Positions 6,451-13,712 of a DNA stretch of 16,552 bases are shown piece by piece. This DNA is from Candidatus Omnitrophica bacterium UBA1562. GTDB lineage: Bacteria > Omnitrophota > Gorgyraeia > Gygaellales > Profunditerraquicolaceae. The translations under genes and the position numbers were made by a program. The stretch spans positions 8,477-25,028 of the forward strand of contig DCOU01000092.1 in assembly GCA_002322525.1 (NCBI GenBank), given 5' to 3'. The notes below the pieces were generated by a model. The model was not told where the DNA came from and did not search any database. It was given only the letters and a program-made list of their open reading frames with translations. How positions within the stretch are numbered: position 1 is the stretch's first letter; every line of letters begins with the position of its first letter.

Positions 6451-7153
6451 AGGTTTATCCAAATCTTATGATGGCAGAGAAGTGGTAAAAGGCGTGGACC
6501 TTTCTGTTAAACGCGGTGAAATAGTGGGGCTCCTGGGCCCGAATGGCGCAGGTAAGACCACCACATTCTATATGGTTGTTGGCGTCATTGCGCCTAATGC
6601 CGGCTCTATTATATTCGATAATTATGATATAACTTCTCTACCCATCCATGCACGCGCACGTTTTGGCATAGGTTATCTTTCTCAGGAGCCGTCTGTTTTT
6701 AGAAAACTGACCGTTGAAGAAAATATTATGGCTATCTTAGAGACGTTACCTATAAATAGAGCGGAAAGAAAACACAGGTTAGAGAGTTTACTTGAGGAAT
6801 TAAATATCGCCCGCCTTGCCAAAAACAGGGCCTATACATTATCGGGCGGTGAAAGAAGGCGTTTGGAGATTACCCGCGCATTAGTCACTAATCCTTCTTT
6901 TATACTTTTAGACGAACCCTTTTCCGGTATCGACCCTATTGTAGTGAATGAAGCGCAGGAAATTATTAAAGAATTAAGGGATAGAGGCCTGGGTATTTTA
7001 CTTACCGACCATAATGTCAGAGAGGCGCTATCCATAACAGACAGGGCTTATTTAATCGCTGACGGGAGAATCCTTATTTCCGGAACAGCTGATGACCTCA
7101 TTAATAATCCCCAGGCGCGAGAAATATATTTGGGTGAAAAGTTCAGGATGTAA
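6431..7153 (+). CDS. lptB: LPS export ABC transporter ATP-binding protein
   Basis: This cytoplasmic ATPase powers LPS extraction with LptF/LptG and transfer to the LptC/LptA bridge. The 240-residue protein has Walker A GPNGAGKT (36-43), the LptB-type Q-loop region GYLSQEPSVFRKLTVEENIMAILE with Q85, signature LSGGERRRLEITRAL (from 137), Walker B FILLDEPFSGIDP (D161, E162) and switch His H194 in LLTDHNVRE. The ATG at 6431 lies inside the end of the upstream gene and has a strong GGGGAGG (6418-6424) at a 6-base spacing, so translational coupling with the LptCA fusion is likely. It is the last gene of the LPS block; the following spacer holds a long repeat element. Confidence 0.95.
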   Translation: MHLLEIKGLSKSYDGREVVKGVDLSVKRGEIVGLLGPNGAGKTTTFYMVVGVIAPNAGSIIFDNYDITSLPIHARARFGIGYLSQEPSVFRKLTVEENIMAILETLPINRAERKHRLESLLEELNIARLAKNRAYTLSGGERRRLEITRALVTNPSFILLDEPFSGIDPIVVNEAQEIIKELRDRGLGILLTDHNVREALSITDRAYLIADGRILISGTADDLINNPQAREIYLGEKFRM

Positions 7154-7409
7154 GCGAGGACATAAGTTATGGAGCTTTATATTAATAATAAGAATAATAA
7201 TGTAAGTGTAAGCGACATAACTTATCCGTCCGAACTTATCCCGACGAATGTGTAAAAATTTTATTCTAAAATTTTTACACATTATATGAGTCGGGATCCC
7301 TGTAGCTAAGCACTTCGTAGATTTCTTCGAAATCTACTCGTAGCTGCGGGATTAATTCGCACTTATAACTTACTCACACTTTTAGTGTTCGTAAGTTATG
7401 TGCTCATTT
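7154..7409. repeat. Long multi-hairpin element, copy A (lptB-tig spacer)
   Basis: This stretch has no gene. It contains a CATAAGTTATG palindrome (7161-7171). Next is an extended hairpin with a perfect 17-bp inner stem (7247-7263 with 7267-7283, 3-base loop) closed by ATCCCGAC/GTCGGGAT (7238-7245 with 7290-7297). A third hairpin has 9-bp arms GTAGATTTC/GAAATCTAC near 7317-7338. A 3' module ATAACTTACTCACACTTTT, then AGTGTTCGTAAGTTAT, ends near 7399 and folds on itself. The 3' module recurs at 16402-16436. The inner 17-bp hairpin lacks a T-run, so a simple terminator is unlikely. Whether it acts as DNA or as a tig leader RNA is unknown. Confidence 0.75.
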
Positions 7410-8345
7410 ATGAAAACGGAAGTTAAAAAATTAGATACCAGTAAAAGAGAAATTAGCATTGAAGTAAGCGGCGATATCGTCAAAAATAAATTCGAAGATG
7501 TTTTTAATCAAATTTCAAAAGAGGCGAAGATCCCGGGTTTCAGGCCCGGCCATGCTCCGCGCGATATTTTGGAGAAAAAATATTCCTCTCATGCGCAGGA
7601 ACTTGTAATGAAGGAGTTAATACCCCAGTTATATAATCAAGCAATTGATAAAGAAGGGCTTGAGGTTTTAGAATTACCAAGTATATCTGATGTAAAATTA
7701 GACAGAACAACCCTCTCCTTTAAGGCCCGGGTAGAGATAAGTCCTGAGATTCCGGTTAAGAATTATAAAGGCATTAAGGTGACTTATAAAAAGATTGAAG
7801 TGAGCCCTGAGGCGATAAAACGCAATATCGATTCTCTAAAAGAAGCAAGAAAAATAGACCCCGTTAGAAACACCGAATCTATAGGAGAGGAAAACAAGGT
7901 TTCTAACGGGGTAGATGTTGTAGACGATAATTTTGCCAGGAGCTTAGGCTATCCGAATCTTACCGAATTAGAGAAAGCAATGGAAAAACAGATTTATATT
8001 CAGGAAGAAAACCTGCAAAGGCAAAAAATAGAAAAGGAAATCATAGGCACTATTACCGCAGGCCTGGATTTTAAATTGCCGCAATCCCTGGTTAACCGGC
8101 AATTACAGGATTTAGTAAGGCAGGCTAAATTAGACCTGGCGTTAAAAGGCCTTTCGCGCGAGAAGATCGAAGAACAACAAAATTCATTAGTTCAACAGTT
8201 AGAGCCTGAAGCTAAAGCTCAGGTTAAGGTCTATTTGGTAATGGCAGCGATTGCCAAGAAAGAGAATATTCCCATAGATGACCATATGCCTCATAAGGCG
8301 ATGGAGTTTTTATTAAGAGAAGCGGATTGGGCAGAATCGGCTTAA
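7410..8345 (+). CDS. tig: Trigger factor (ribosome-associated chaperone), PPIase domain missing
   Basis: Trigger factor binds nascent chains at the ribosome exit tunnel. The N-terminal domain is intact: it starts MKTEVKKLDTSKREISIEV and carries the ribosome-docking signature PGFRPGHAP (residues 42-50 from this start). The C-terminal chaperone arms are recognisable from VDDNFARSLGYPNLTELEKAM to the end. The central FKBP-type PPIase domain, normally about 90 residues between them, is absent. The junction (residues about 150-169) is encoded by an in-frame palindromic element (DPVRN…VSNGV). At 311 residues the protein is about 120 shorter than the usual 430. An upstream ATG at 7398 would add MCSF, but it falls inside the upstream repeat, and the family N-terminus fits 7410. 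No Shine-Dalgarno sequence is seen at either start. clpP follows after a repeat. Confidence 0.88.
   Translation: MKTEVKKLDTSKREISIEVSGDIVKNKFEDVFNQISKEAKIPGFRPGHAPRDILEKKYSSHAQELVMKELIPQLYNQAIDKEGLEVLELPSISDVKLDRTTLSFKARVEISPEIPVKNYKGIKVTYKKIEVSPEAIKRNIDSLKEARKIDPVRNTESIGEENKVSNGVDVVDDNFARSLGYPNLTELEKAMEKQIYIQEENLQRQKIEKEIIGTITAGLDFKLPQSLVNRQLQDLVRQAKLDLALKGLSREKIEEQQNSLVQQLEPEAKAQVKVYLVMAAIAKKENIPIDDHMPHKAMEFLLREADWAESA
7858..7912 (+). repeat. Palindromic element, family CCCCGTTAGAAA, copy 3, inside tig and read in frame
   Basis: Arms ACCCCGTTAGAAA (7858-7870) and TTTCTAACGGGGT (7900-7912) are identical to the intergenic copies at 1008 and 2140. The 29-base centre is different. It is translated as part of the trigger factor, contributing a polar linker that starts DPVRN and ends VSNGV. 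Residues on either side belong to normal trigger factor domains, so the reading frame is maintained through the element. Confidence 0.9.
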
Positions 8346-8347
8346 AA

Positions 8348-8465
8348 GGTTACGGTAAAGAAGCCCGTATCGGTAAACGGTTAAGGTAACGTAAAAAAAA
8401 TAAAAGACGAAAAACGTAACCGATGGACGAAACGGGTATCGTAACCATAACCGTATAACGTAACC
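8348..8465. repeat. GGTTACG/CGTAACC palindromic element, copy B
   Basis: A 118-base element in the tig-clpP spacer, two bases after the tig stop. It aligns over its whole length with 2958-3073, including GGTTACGGTAA, GAAGCCCGTATCG, AAGG(T/C)AACGTAAAAA, CGAAACGG and the end ATAACGTAACC. Differences are spread through the centre. Copies lie behind unrelated genes (kdsB and tig), so this is a dispersed repeat and not a gene-specific regulator. Confidence 0.88.
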
Positions 8466-8506
8466 CAACTTATTAACTAAGTAAAATTACAATACGGAGG
8501 TGAATA

Positions 8507-9112
8507 ATGAGTGTTAAGATGCAGACACTAGTACCTATGGTTATTGAGCAGACATCACGCGGTTATGAGCGGGCCTATGATATCTACTCAAGGCTGTTAA
8601 AGGACCGCATTGTCTTTATCGGCACTCCCATCGATGATAATGTAGCAAACTTAATCATTGCCCAGATGCTATTTTTACAGATGGAGGATGCGAATAAAGA
8701 GATAAATGTTTATATTAATTCACCGGGTGGTTCAGTAACCGCAGGCCTGGCAATATACGATACCATGCAGTTTATAAAGCCCGATGTAGCTACTTATTGT
8801 GTGGGCCAGGCAACCAGTATGGGGGCGCTGCTTTTGTGCGCGGGCACAAAGGGTAAGCGTTTTACTTTACCAAATTCGCGGATTATGATTCATCAACCCT
8901 GGGGAGGCATTCAGGGAGCAGCCGAGGATATTTCTCGGCATGCCAAAGAAATTTTAAAATTGCGTGACCGGATAAATGAAATTTTTTCTCTGCATACGAA
9001 GCAGCCATTGGATAAGATTCAAAAGGATACAGACCGCGATTACTTTATGTCCGCCGAAGAAGCAAAAGAATACGGGCTTGTAGATGAAGTGATTGCGGTT
9101 AAAAAGAAATAA
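8507..9112 (+). CDS. clpP: ATP-dependent Clp protease proteolytic subunit
   Basis: This serine protease subunit forms the tetradecameric chamber that degrades proteins fed by ClpX or ClpA/C. The 201-residue protein has the expected catalytic triad: Ser104 in GQATSMGALLL, His129 in SRIMIHQPWGG and Asp178 in DTDRDYF, with the same spacing (25 and 49) as the E. coli triad. INSPGGSVTAGLAIYDTMQ (70-88) is typical. The short N-terminal stretch before PMVIEQTSRGYERAYDIYSRLL may be a processed propeptide. The start has GGAGG (8496-8500) at a 6-base spacing. The tig-clpP order is common in bacteria, but the clpX gene usually found next is not here. Confidence 0.97.
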   Translation: MSVKMQTLVPMVIEQTSRGYERAYDIYSRLLKDRIVFIGTPIDDNVANLIIAQMLFLQMEDANKEINVYINSPGGSVTAGLAIYDTMQFIKPDVATYCVGQATSMGALLLCAGTKGKRFTLPNSRIMIHQPWGGIQGAAEDISRHAKEILKLRDRINEIFSLHTKQPLDKIQKDTDRDYFMSAEEAKEYGLVDEVIAVKKK

Positions 9113-9148
9113 TTAGGTTCCTCAATCTTAAAATTACGGAGGTTTTTT

Positions 9149-10288
9149 ATGCGTAAGAATTATTTATTGACCCCAGGCCCCACACCTTTACCGCCGCAGG
9201 TCTGCGAAGCCATGGCGCGGCCAATTATTCATCATCGCACTCCCCAATTTCAAGCAGTATTAAAAGAAGCTACAGAAGGCCTAAAGTATGTCTATCAAAC
9301 TAAAGGCGACGTCTTTATATTAGCCTCTTCCGGCACGGGTGCAATGGAGGCAGCTGTGGTAAATTTATTGTCAGGCGGCGATACAGCCATAACTATCCAG
9401 GGCGGTAAATTCGGCGAGAGATGGACGGAGATTTGTAAAAGTTATGGTATAAATACTGAAATTATTGATGTGGAATGGGGAAAAGCCGTTTTGCCTGGCG
9501 AAATAGAAAGAAGGCTCAAGGCAAACCCTAAGATAAAAGCAGTCTTTACAACGTTGTGCGAAACTTCCACCGGCGTAGTCAATGATATTGCGGCCATTGG
9601 CAAGGTAGTAAAGGATACCTTTGCAGCGTTAGTGGTAGATGCGATAAGCGGATTAGGAGCAATTGATTTACAAACTGATGCCTGGTTTTGTGATGTGGTG
9701 GTTTCGGGTTCGCAAAAAGGCCTGATGTTACCTCCGGGACTAGGTTTTATTTCTGTGAGCCAAAAAGCCTGGAAGTTAATAGAAGGTTCTCGCTGTCCTA
9801 AATATTATTTTGATTTAAAAGTTGCAAAAAAGGCGCTTGATAAAACCGATACGCCATTTACACCTGTAATAACTTTAATTATTGCCCTCTGTGAATCTCT
9901 AAAAATGATAAAGCAGGACGGCCTGGATAATATTTTCTTGCGCCATAAAAAAATGGCGGATGCCACGCGGGCTGCAATGAAGGCAATAGGACTAGATTTA
10001 TTTGCATCCACCGTAGCTTCTGATGTAGTGACAGCAGTAAAGGTGCCGCAAGGTATAGATGGAGAAAAAATGGTCAAGACCATGCGCGATACTTATGGTG
10101 TAATCATTGCCGGCGGCCAGGCAGAATTGAAAGGCAAAGTATTTAGAATCGCCCATATGGGCTTTATTGAAGAGTTTGATATTATTGTAGGTATTTCTTG
10201 TTTAGAAAAAGTTTTGGCGCAGATGGGTTATAAGTTTAAATTGGGCGCGGGCGTTAAGGCAGCAGAAGAAGTGTTTTTAAAAGGTTAA
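9149..10288 (+). CDS. Class V PLP-dependent aminotransferase (serine-pyruvate/alanine-glyoxylate type)
   Basis: A 379-residue cytoplasmic aminotransferase of the SPT/AGT group of class V. It begins with the typical LLTPGPTPLPPQV (6-18) and HHRTPQF. It also has ASSGTGAMEAAVVNLL (59-74), VDAISGLGAIDLQTDAWFCDVVVSGSQKG with the PLP lysine at K190, and LPPGLGF. Because serA follows directly, it may perform the phosphohydroxypyruvate-to-phosphoserine step. Class V enzymes of this type are known to act as phosphoserine aminotransferases in some archaea that lack SerC. Alanine-glyoxylate or serine-pyruvate exchange is the alternative, and sequence alone cannot decide. The start has GGAGG (9138-9142) at a 6-base spacing. 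The stop codon lies in the edge of the repeat before serA. Confidence 0.88.
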   Translation: MRKNYLLTPGPTPLPPQVCEAMARPIIHHRTPQFQAVLKEATEGLKYVYQTKGDVFILASSGTGAMEAAVVNLLSGGDTAITIQGGKFGERWTEICKSYGINTEIIDVEWGKAVLPGEIERRLKANPKIKAVFTTLCETSTGVVNDIAAIGKVVKDTFAALVVDAISGLGAIDLQTDAWFCDVVVSGSQKGLMLPPGLGFISVSQKAWKLIEGSRCPKYYFDLKVAKKALDKTDTPFTPVITLIIALCESLKMIKQDGLDNIFLRHKKMADATRAAMKAIGLDLFASTVASDVVTAVKVPQGIDGEKMVKTMRDTYGVIIAGGQAELKGKVFRIAHMGFIEEFDIIVGISCLEKVLAQMGYKFKLGAGVKAAEEVFLKG

Positions 10289-10344
10289 GGCTAAGGTTGA
10301 GGTTAAGAATAACCTAAACCTAAACCTAAACCTTGACCTCAGCC
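10283..10344. repeat. Imperfect palindrome with CCTAAA hexamer array before serA
   Basis: GGCTAAGGTTGAGGTTAA (from 10289) and TAAACCTTGACCTCAGCC (10327-10344) are imperfect inverted arms. Between them are tandem CCTAAA hexamers (10313-10332). The element begins at the aminotransferase stop codon and ends just before the serA ribosome binding site. No second copy is seen in this window. Confidence 0.65.
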
Positions 10345-10365
10345 TCATTCTTTTAGGAGGGTTTA

Positions 10366-11952
10366 ATGATGAAAATCTTAGTCAGCGATCCGTTATCCGA
10401 AGAAGGCCTGAAGATACTTAAGGACGTCAAAGAATTCCAGGTTGAGGTTAAGGTTGGACTAAAACCCGAAATGCTAAAAGAGGAAATTAAAGATTACGAT
10501 GCGCTTATTGTAAGAAGTGCCACTAAGGTGACCAAAGATATAATTGAGCAAGCTGGAAAATTAAAAGTAATCGGCCGGGCAGGCGTAGGCTTAGATAATG
10601 TAGACTTAGAGGCAGCCACACAAAAAGGCATAATTGTCATGAATACGCCTCAAGGAAATACTATTTCTACAGCAGAACACACTATGAGTATGATTTTGGC
10701 GCTTTCCAGAAACATCCCCCAAGCCAATGCTTCTACAAAAAAGGGAGAATGGAAACGCTCTAAATTTATGGGTGTTGAACTTTATAATAAGGCATTAGGC
10801 ATTATAGGATTAGGCAGAATAGGTACAGAGGTAGCCAAACGGGCTTTATCCTTCGGGATGAAGGTCCTGGCATTCGACCCGTTTTTATCGCGTGAAGTTG
10901 CGGAGAGCCTGGGCGTAAAAGTAGCCGAATTAAAAGATTTACTTGGGAGCTGCGATTATATTACCGTGCATACGCCGCTTAGCGAAGAAACAAAACATAT
11001 GCTCTCCACTAAAGAATTCGGCCTAATGAAGACCGGTGTGCGCATAATTAATTGCGCCCGCGGCGGTATAATCGATGAAGCAGCATTATTAAATGCGATT
11101 AAAGAAGGTAAAGTTAGTGGCGCCGCCATAGATGTGTTTGAGAAAGAACCGCTACTACCTGATAGTGAACTACTCAAGTTAGATAATGTTATTACAACTC
11201 CCCATTTAGGCGCATCTACTAAGGAAGCGCAGGTTAATGTCGCCATTGAAGTCGCAGAAATTGTCCGTGATGCGCTCTTAGGCAAAGGTATACGCAATGC
11301 CGCAAACTATCCTTGTATAGAAGCGGAAGTTTGTAAATTCTTGGAGCCGTATATAAATTTAAGCGAGAAATTAGGAATCTTTTCCAGCCAATTAGTCGAA
11401 GGAAGATTCCAGGAACTAAATATAAATTACAGCGGCGATATTATACAATATGATTTAAGCCCGCTTACCATGTCTTTGGTTAAAGGAATACTTTCACCTA
11501 TATTAAAAGAGACTGTAAACTTTATTAATGCTGTAAGCCTTGCCAAAGAAAGAGGCATAAAGATTAAGGAGGCAAAAACTTCTGAAGAGGAAGAATTTGT
11601 TAACTTGATTCAATTGGAGATAAAGACAGACAAAGGGACAAGAGTAATCGGCGGCACCCTCTCTGCTAATAAACAGCCGCGCATTGTGAAGGTCGATGAC
11701 TATTACGTGGAAGTTTCACCATCAGGCGAGTTGATTTTGATACAAAACTGGGATAGGCCGGGGATTATTGGTAACCTGGGCACACTCCTGGGTAAACACA
11801 ATATCAATATTGCAGCCATGACCTTTGGCCGTGAAAAACCCGGCGGAAGAGCTATTACTATATTGAACGTGGATAGTCCTGTATCATCTGAAATTCTGGA
11901 TAAGATAAAGAAAACTGAAAATATTTTAGCAGTGAAAATAATAAGGCTATAA
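10366..11952 (+). CDS. serA: D-3-phosphoglycerate dehydrogenase (long form with ASB and ACT domains)
   Basis: It oxidises 3-phosphoglycerate to 3-phosphohydroxypyruvate with NAD, the first step of serine synthesis. The 528-residue long form has the substrate/NAD domains (1-310), an intervening ASB domain (about 320-450) and a C-terminal ACT domain (about 455-528, ILIQNWDRPGIIGNLGTLLG…). The NAD motif is GLGRIG (149-154). The catalytic residues are R232 (NCARGG), E261 (FEKEP) and H280 (TTPHLGAST). The ACT domain suggests serine feedback. AGGAGGG sits 4 bases before the ATG at 10366 and 7 before a second ATG at 10369; the second has the better spacing and would remove one residue. The stop overlaps the next ATG by one base (TAATG), indicating coupling. 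Confidence 0.95.
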   Translation: MMKILVSDPLSEEGLKILKDVKEFQVEVKVGLKPEMLKEEIKDYDALIVRSATKVTKDIIEQAGKLKVIGRAGVGLDNVDLEAATQKGIIVMNTPQGNTISTAEHTMSMILALSRNIPQANASTKKGEWKRSKFMGVELYNKALGIIGLGRIGTEVAKRALSFGMKVLAFDPFLSREVAESLGVKVAELKDLLGSCDYITVHTPLSEETKHMLSTKEFGLMKTGVRIINCARGGIIDEAALLNAIKEGKVSGAAIDVFEKEPLLPDSELLKLDNVITTPHLGASTKEAQVNVAIEVAEIVRDALLGKGIRNAANYPCIEAEVCKFLEPYINLSEKLGIFSSQLVEGRFQELNINYSGDIIQYDLSPLTMSLVKGILSPILKETVNFINAVSLAKERGIKIKEAKTSEEEEFVNLIQLEIKTDKGTRVIGGTLSANKQPRIVKVDDYYVEVSPSGELILIQNWDRPGIIGNLGTLLGKHNINIAAMTFGREKPGGRAITILNVDSPVSSEILDKIKKTENILAVKIIRL

Positions 11953-13709
11953 TGATAAGAAAAACTTTTTTTATATTATTTCTTCTACTACCTACTACCT
12001 ACTACCTACTACCTACTAATGTAAGTGCCCAGGAAATCACTATACTATACACCGGTGAGACGCATGCCATGCTTTATCCCTGTAATTGTCCTAAAGAGCC
12101 AGACGGAGGTGTTGCTCGCCGAGCCACTTTGATTAAACAGTTAAGACAAAAGAACCCTAATACCTTGGTTTTGGATTCAGGCGGGTTTTTTGCCGGCGGC
12201 CTTCAGGATGAATATACCCAGAATACTGCATTGGATATGCAGCGCGCCTGCGTAAATCTCAAGGCAATGGAATCAATGAAATATGATGCCTTGACAATCG
12301 GAGACGATGAATTTAATTTTGGTAGAGATTTTTTAGAGGAAAATATTACGAAGACAAATCTGGCCTTTCTCTCTTGCAATATTTCTGACACAGCCAAATT
12401 GCCGGGATTGTTTAGGCCTTATATTATAAAAGAAGTCTCAGGCATTAAAATCGGCATAATTGGAGTGACTACTCTTTTAGCTGTGCAAAAGGCAAGCGGA
12501 TTTAAATTTATAGAGCCGAGATTAAGGGTTAAGCAGGCTGTGTCAGAATTAAAGAAAAATAATGTAAATATTATCGTCCTCTTAAGCCATCTGGGTGAAA
12601 GCGAAGATTTAAATTTAATAAAGGACTTCGAAGGTATAGATATCCTTATCGTAGGACATAGCCGGGAGAAAAAAGAACCTTTCACTAAAATGGGCCGCAC
12701 TTTAATCTTAAGGCCTGCCTGGCAGGGCCGCAGGCTCGGTAAGCTAACTTTAACTGTAGAAGATAATCAAATAGCAGATTATAAAGTAGAAGATTTAGGC
12801 CTTTCCGATAAAATAACCAATGACCCTGATATACTTTCTATTCTACCGCGTTGTTTTTCTGATAATAATTGTAAACAGGAAGGCCTGATAGGTATATGCC
12901 AGGACCCCGGCACACTAAAATCTCAGTGCATATTTGTTAAAGCATCTAAAGTCCCACTTTTGATTATTACCACGAAGCTCTGTAGTGTATGCAATACCGA
13001 AGGAGTGGTGAAGTATTTAAAGACATTATTCCCTGGTTTAGTTACCTCTTACCTATATTATCCTCAAGCCCCCACTACTAAGCTAATCAACGATTTTGGG
13101 ATTAAGGCTCTGCCGGTTTTTCTTTTAGGAAAAGAATCAGAGCGAGAGAAGGGGTTTGATAAGTTAAAAGAAAATCTAGAGATGAAGGGTAATTTTTATA
13201 TGGTAAAGCCTCAATTCAGCGGCATTGCTTATTTTCTGGAAAGAAAAAATATAAAAGGAAGGTTAGATTTATTTATAAGTTTATACGATAAGAATACCTC
13301 TGCTTTATTGGATATGATAAAAGAATTTAATCCTATAGTCCACTTTTTAGCCGTCGAGAAAGCCAAGGATAATTTCGCAGCGAAGGACGGAAACCTTGAG
13401 GTTGAAGAATACCTGCGCAGCGTGTGTGTCCAAAAATATTATCCTGCAAATTTCTGGGATTATATTAGCTGCCGGGGGGAATTTATAAACACTTCATGGT
13501 GGCAGGATTGCTTAAATAAATTGGATACAAACAAAATAATGGTATGTGCGCAGGGTGAGGAAGGTAAAGAACTTTTAAGAGAAAATATAAATCTGAATAA
13601 GGAGTTACAGATTATATCCGGGCCTGCTTATCTTTTGGATAATCAGGAGATATTTGGTTCGCAAGGCGTGCCCAAAAAGGAAGAATTTAAAAAGATAATA
13701 AAGAGGTGA
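11952..13709 (+). CDS. Exported fusion: 5'-nucleotidase/metallophosphatase-like domain plus thioredoxin-like C-terminal domains
   Basis: A 585-residue protein. Residues 1-26 are a signal peptide (cleavage near VSA|QE), partly encoded by a 7-bp repeat. Residues 28-285 resemble the metallophosphoesterase domain of 5'-nucleotidase/SoxB-type proteins: ILYTGETHAML, a distinctive PCNCP (43-47), GGVARRATLI, VLDSGGFF, ALTIGDDEFNFG, SHLGE and VGHSR. Several usual metal ligands differ (GETH for NDTH, GDDEF for GNHEF, GHSR for GHTH), so catalysis is doubtful. A Cys-rich linker (C301, C307, C316, C326) follows. A thioredoxin-like domain has CSVC (344-347) and a cis-Pro-type ALPV (P388). The last domain (about 437-585), with C492, C507, C520 and C532 and ISGPAYLLDN, resembles DsbA/GILT-like thiol proteins. 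It overlaps serA by one base and is 3 bases from the next gene. A periplasmic redox role is inferred; the substrate is unknown. Confidence 0.7.
   Translation: MIRKTFFILFLLLPTTYYLLPTNVSAQEITILYTGETHAMLYPCNCPKEPDGGVARRATLIKQLRQKNPNTLVLDSGGFFAGGLQDEYTQNTALDMQRACVNLKAMESMKYDALTIGDDEFNFGRDFLEENITKTNLAFLSCNISDTAKLPGLFRPYIIKEVSGIKIGIIGVTTLLAVQKASGFKFIEPRLRVKQAVSELKKNNVNIIVLLSHLGESEDLNLIKDFEGIDILIVGHSREKKEPFTKMGRTLILRPAWQGRRLGKLTLTVEDNQIADYKVEDLGLSDKITNDPDILSILPRCFSDNNCKQEGLIGICQDPGTLKSQCIFVKASKVPLLIITTKLCSVCNTEGVVKYLKTLFPGLVTSYLYYPQAPTTKLINDFGIKALPVFLLGKESEREKGFDKLKENLEMKGNFYMVKPQFSGIAYFLERKNIKGRLDLFISLYDKNTSALLDMIKEFNPIVHFLAVEKAKDNFAAKDGNLEVEEYLRSVCVQKYYPANFWDYISCRGEFINTSWWQDCLNKLDTNKIMVCAQGEEGKELLRENINLNKELQIISGPAYLLDNQEIFGSQGVPKKEEFKKIIKR
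11984..12018 (+). repeat. CCTACTA heptamer array encoding the signal-peptide core
   Basis: Four perfect CCTACTA units (11991-12018), preceded by a partial unit, encode residues 14-22 (PTTYYLLPT) of the exported fusion protein. As with the GCTATAC array in the LptCA gene, the period of 7 cycles through all three frames without a stop and gives a Leu/Tyr-rich run within the hydrophobic part of the signal peptide. Confidence 0.85.
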
Positions 13710-13712
13710 AAA

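Noticed and set aside
7247..7283. Perfect 17-bp hairpin as a rho-independent terminator for lptB
   Set aside because: The stem is AT-rich and no T-run follows it; it is better explained as part of the multi-hairpin repeat.
7398..7409. ATG at 7398 as the tig start
   Set aside because: It lies in the 3' module of the repeat element, and the trigger factor N-terminus matches the ATG at 7410; it cannot be excluded without protein data.
1008..7912. CCCCGTTAGAAA copies as a CRISPR array
   Set aside because: The copies are far apart, are inverted pairs instead of regularly spaced direct repeats, and no cas gene is present.
9113..9148. CCTC…GAGG then TTTTTT between clpP and the aminotransferase gene as a terminator
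   Set aside because: The stem is only four pairs, and the GGAGG plus T-run is the ribosome binding site and spacer of the next gene.
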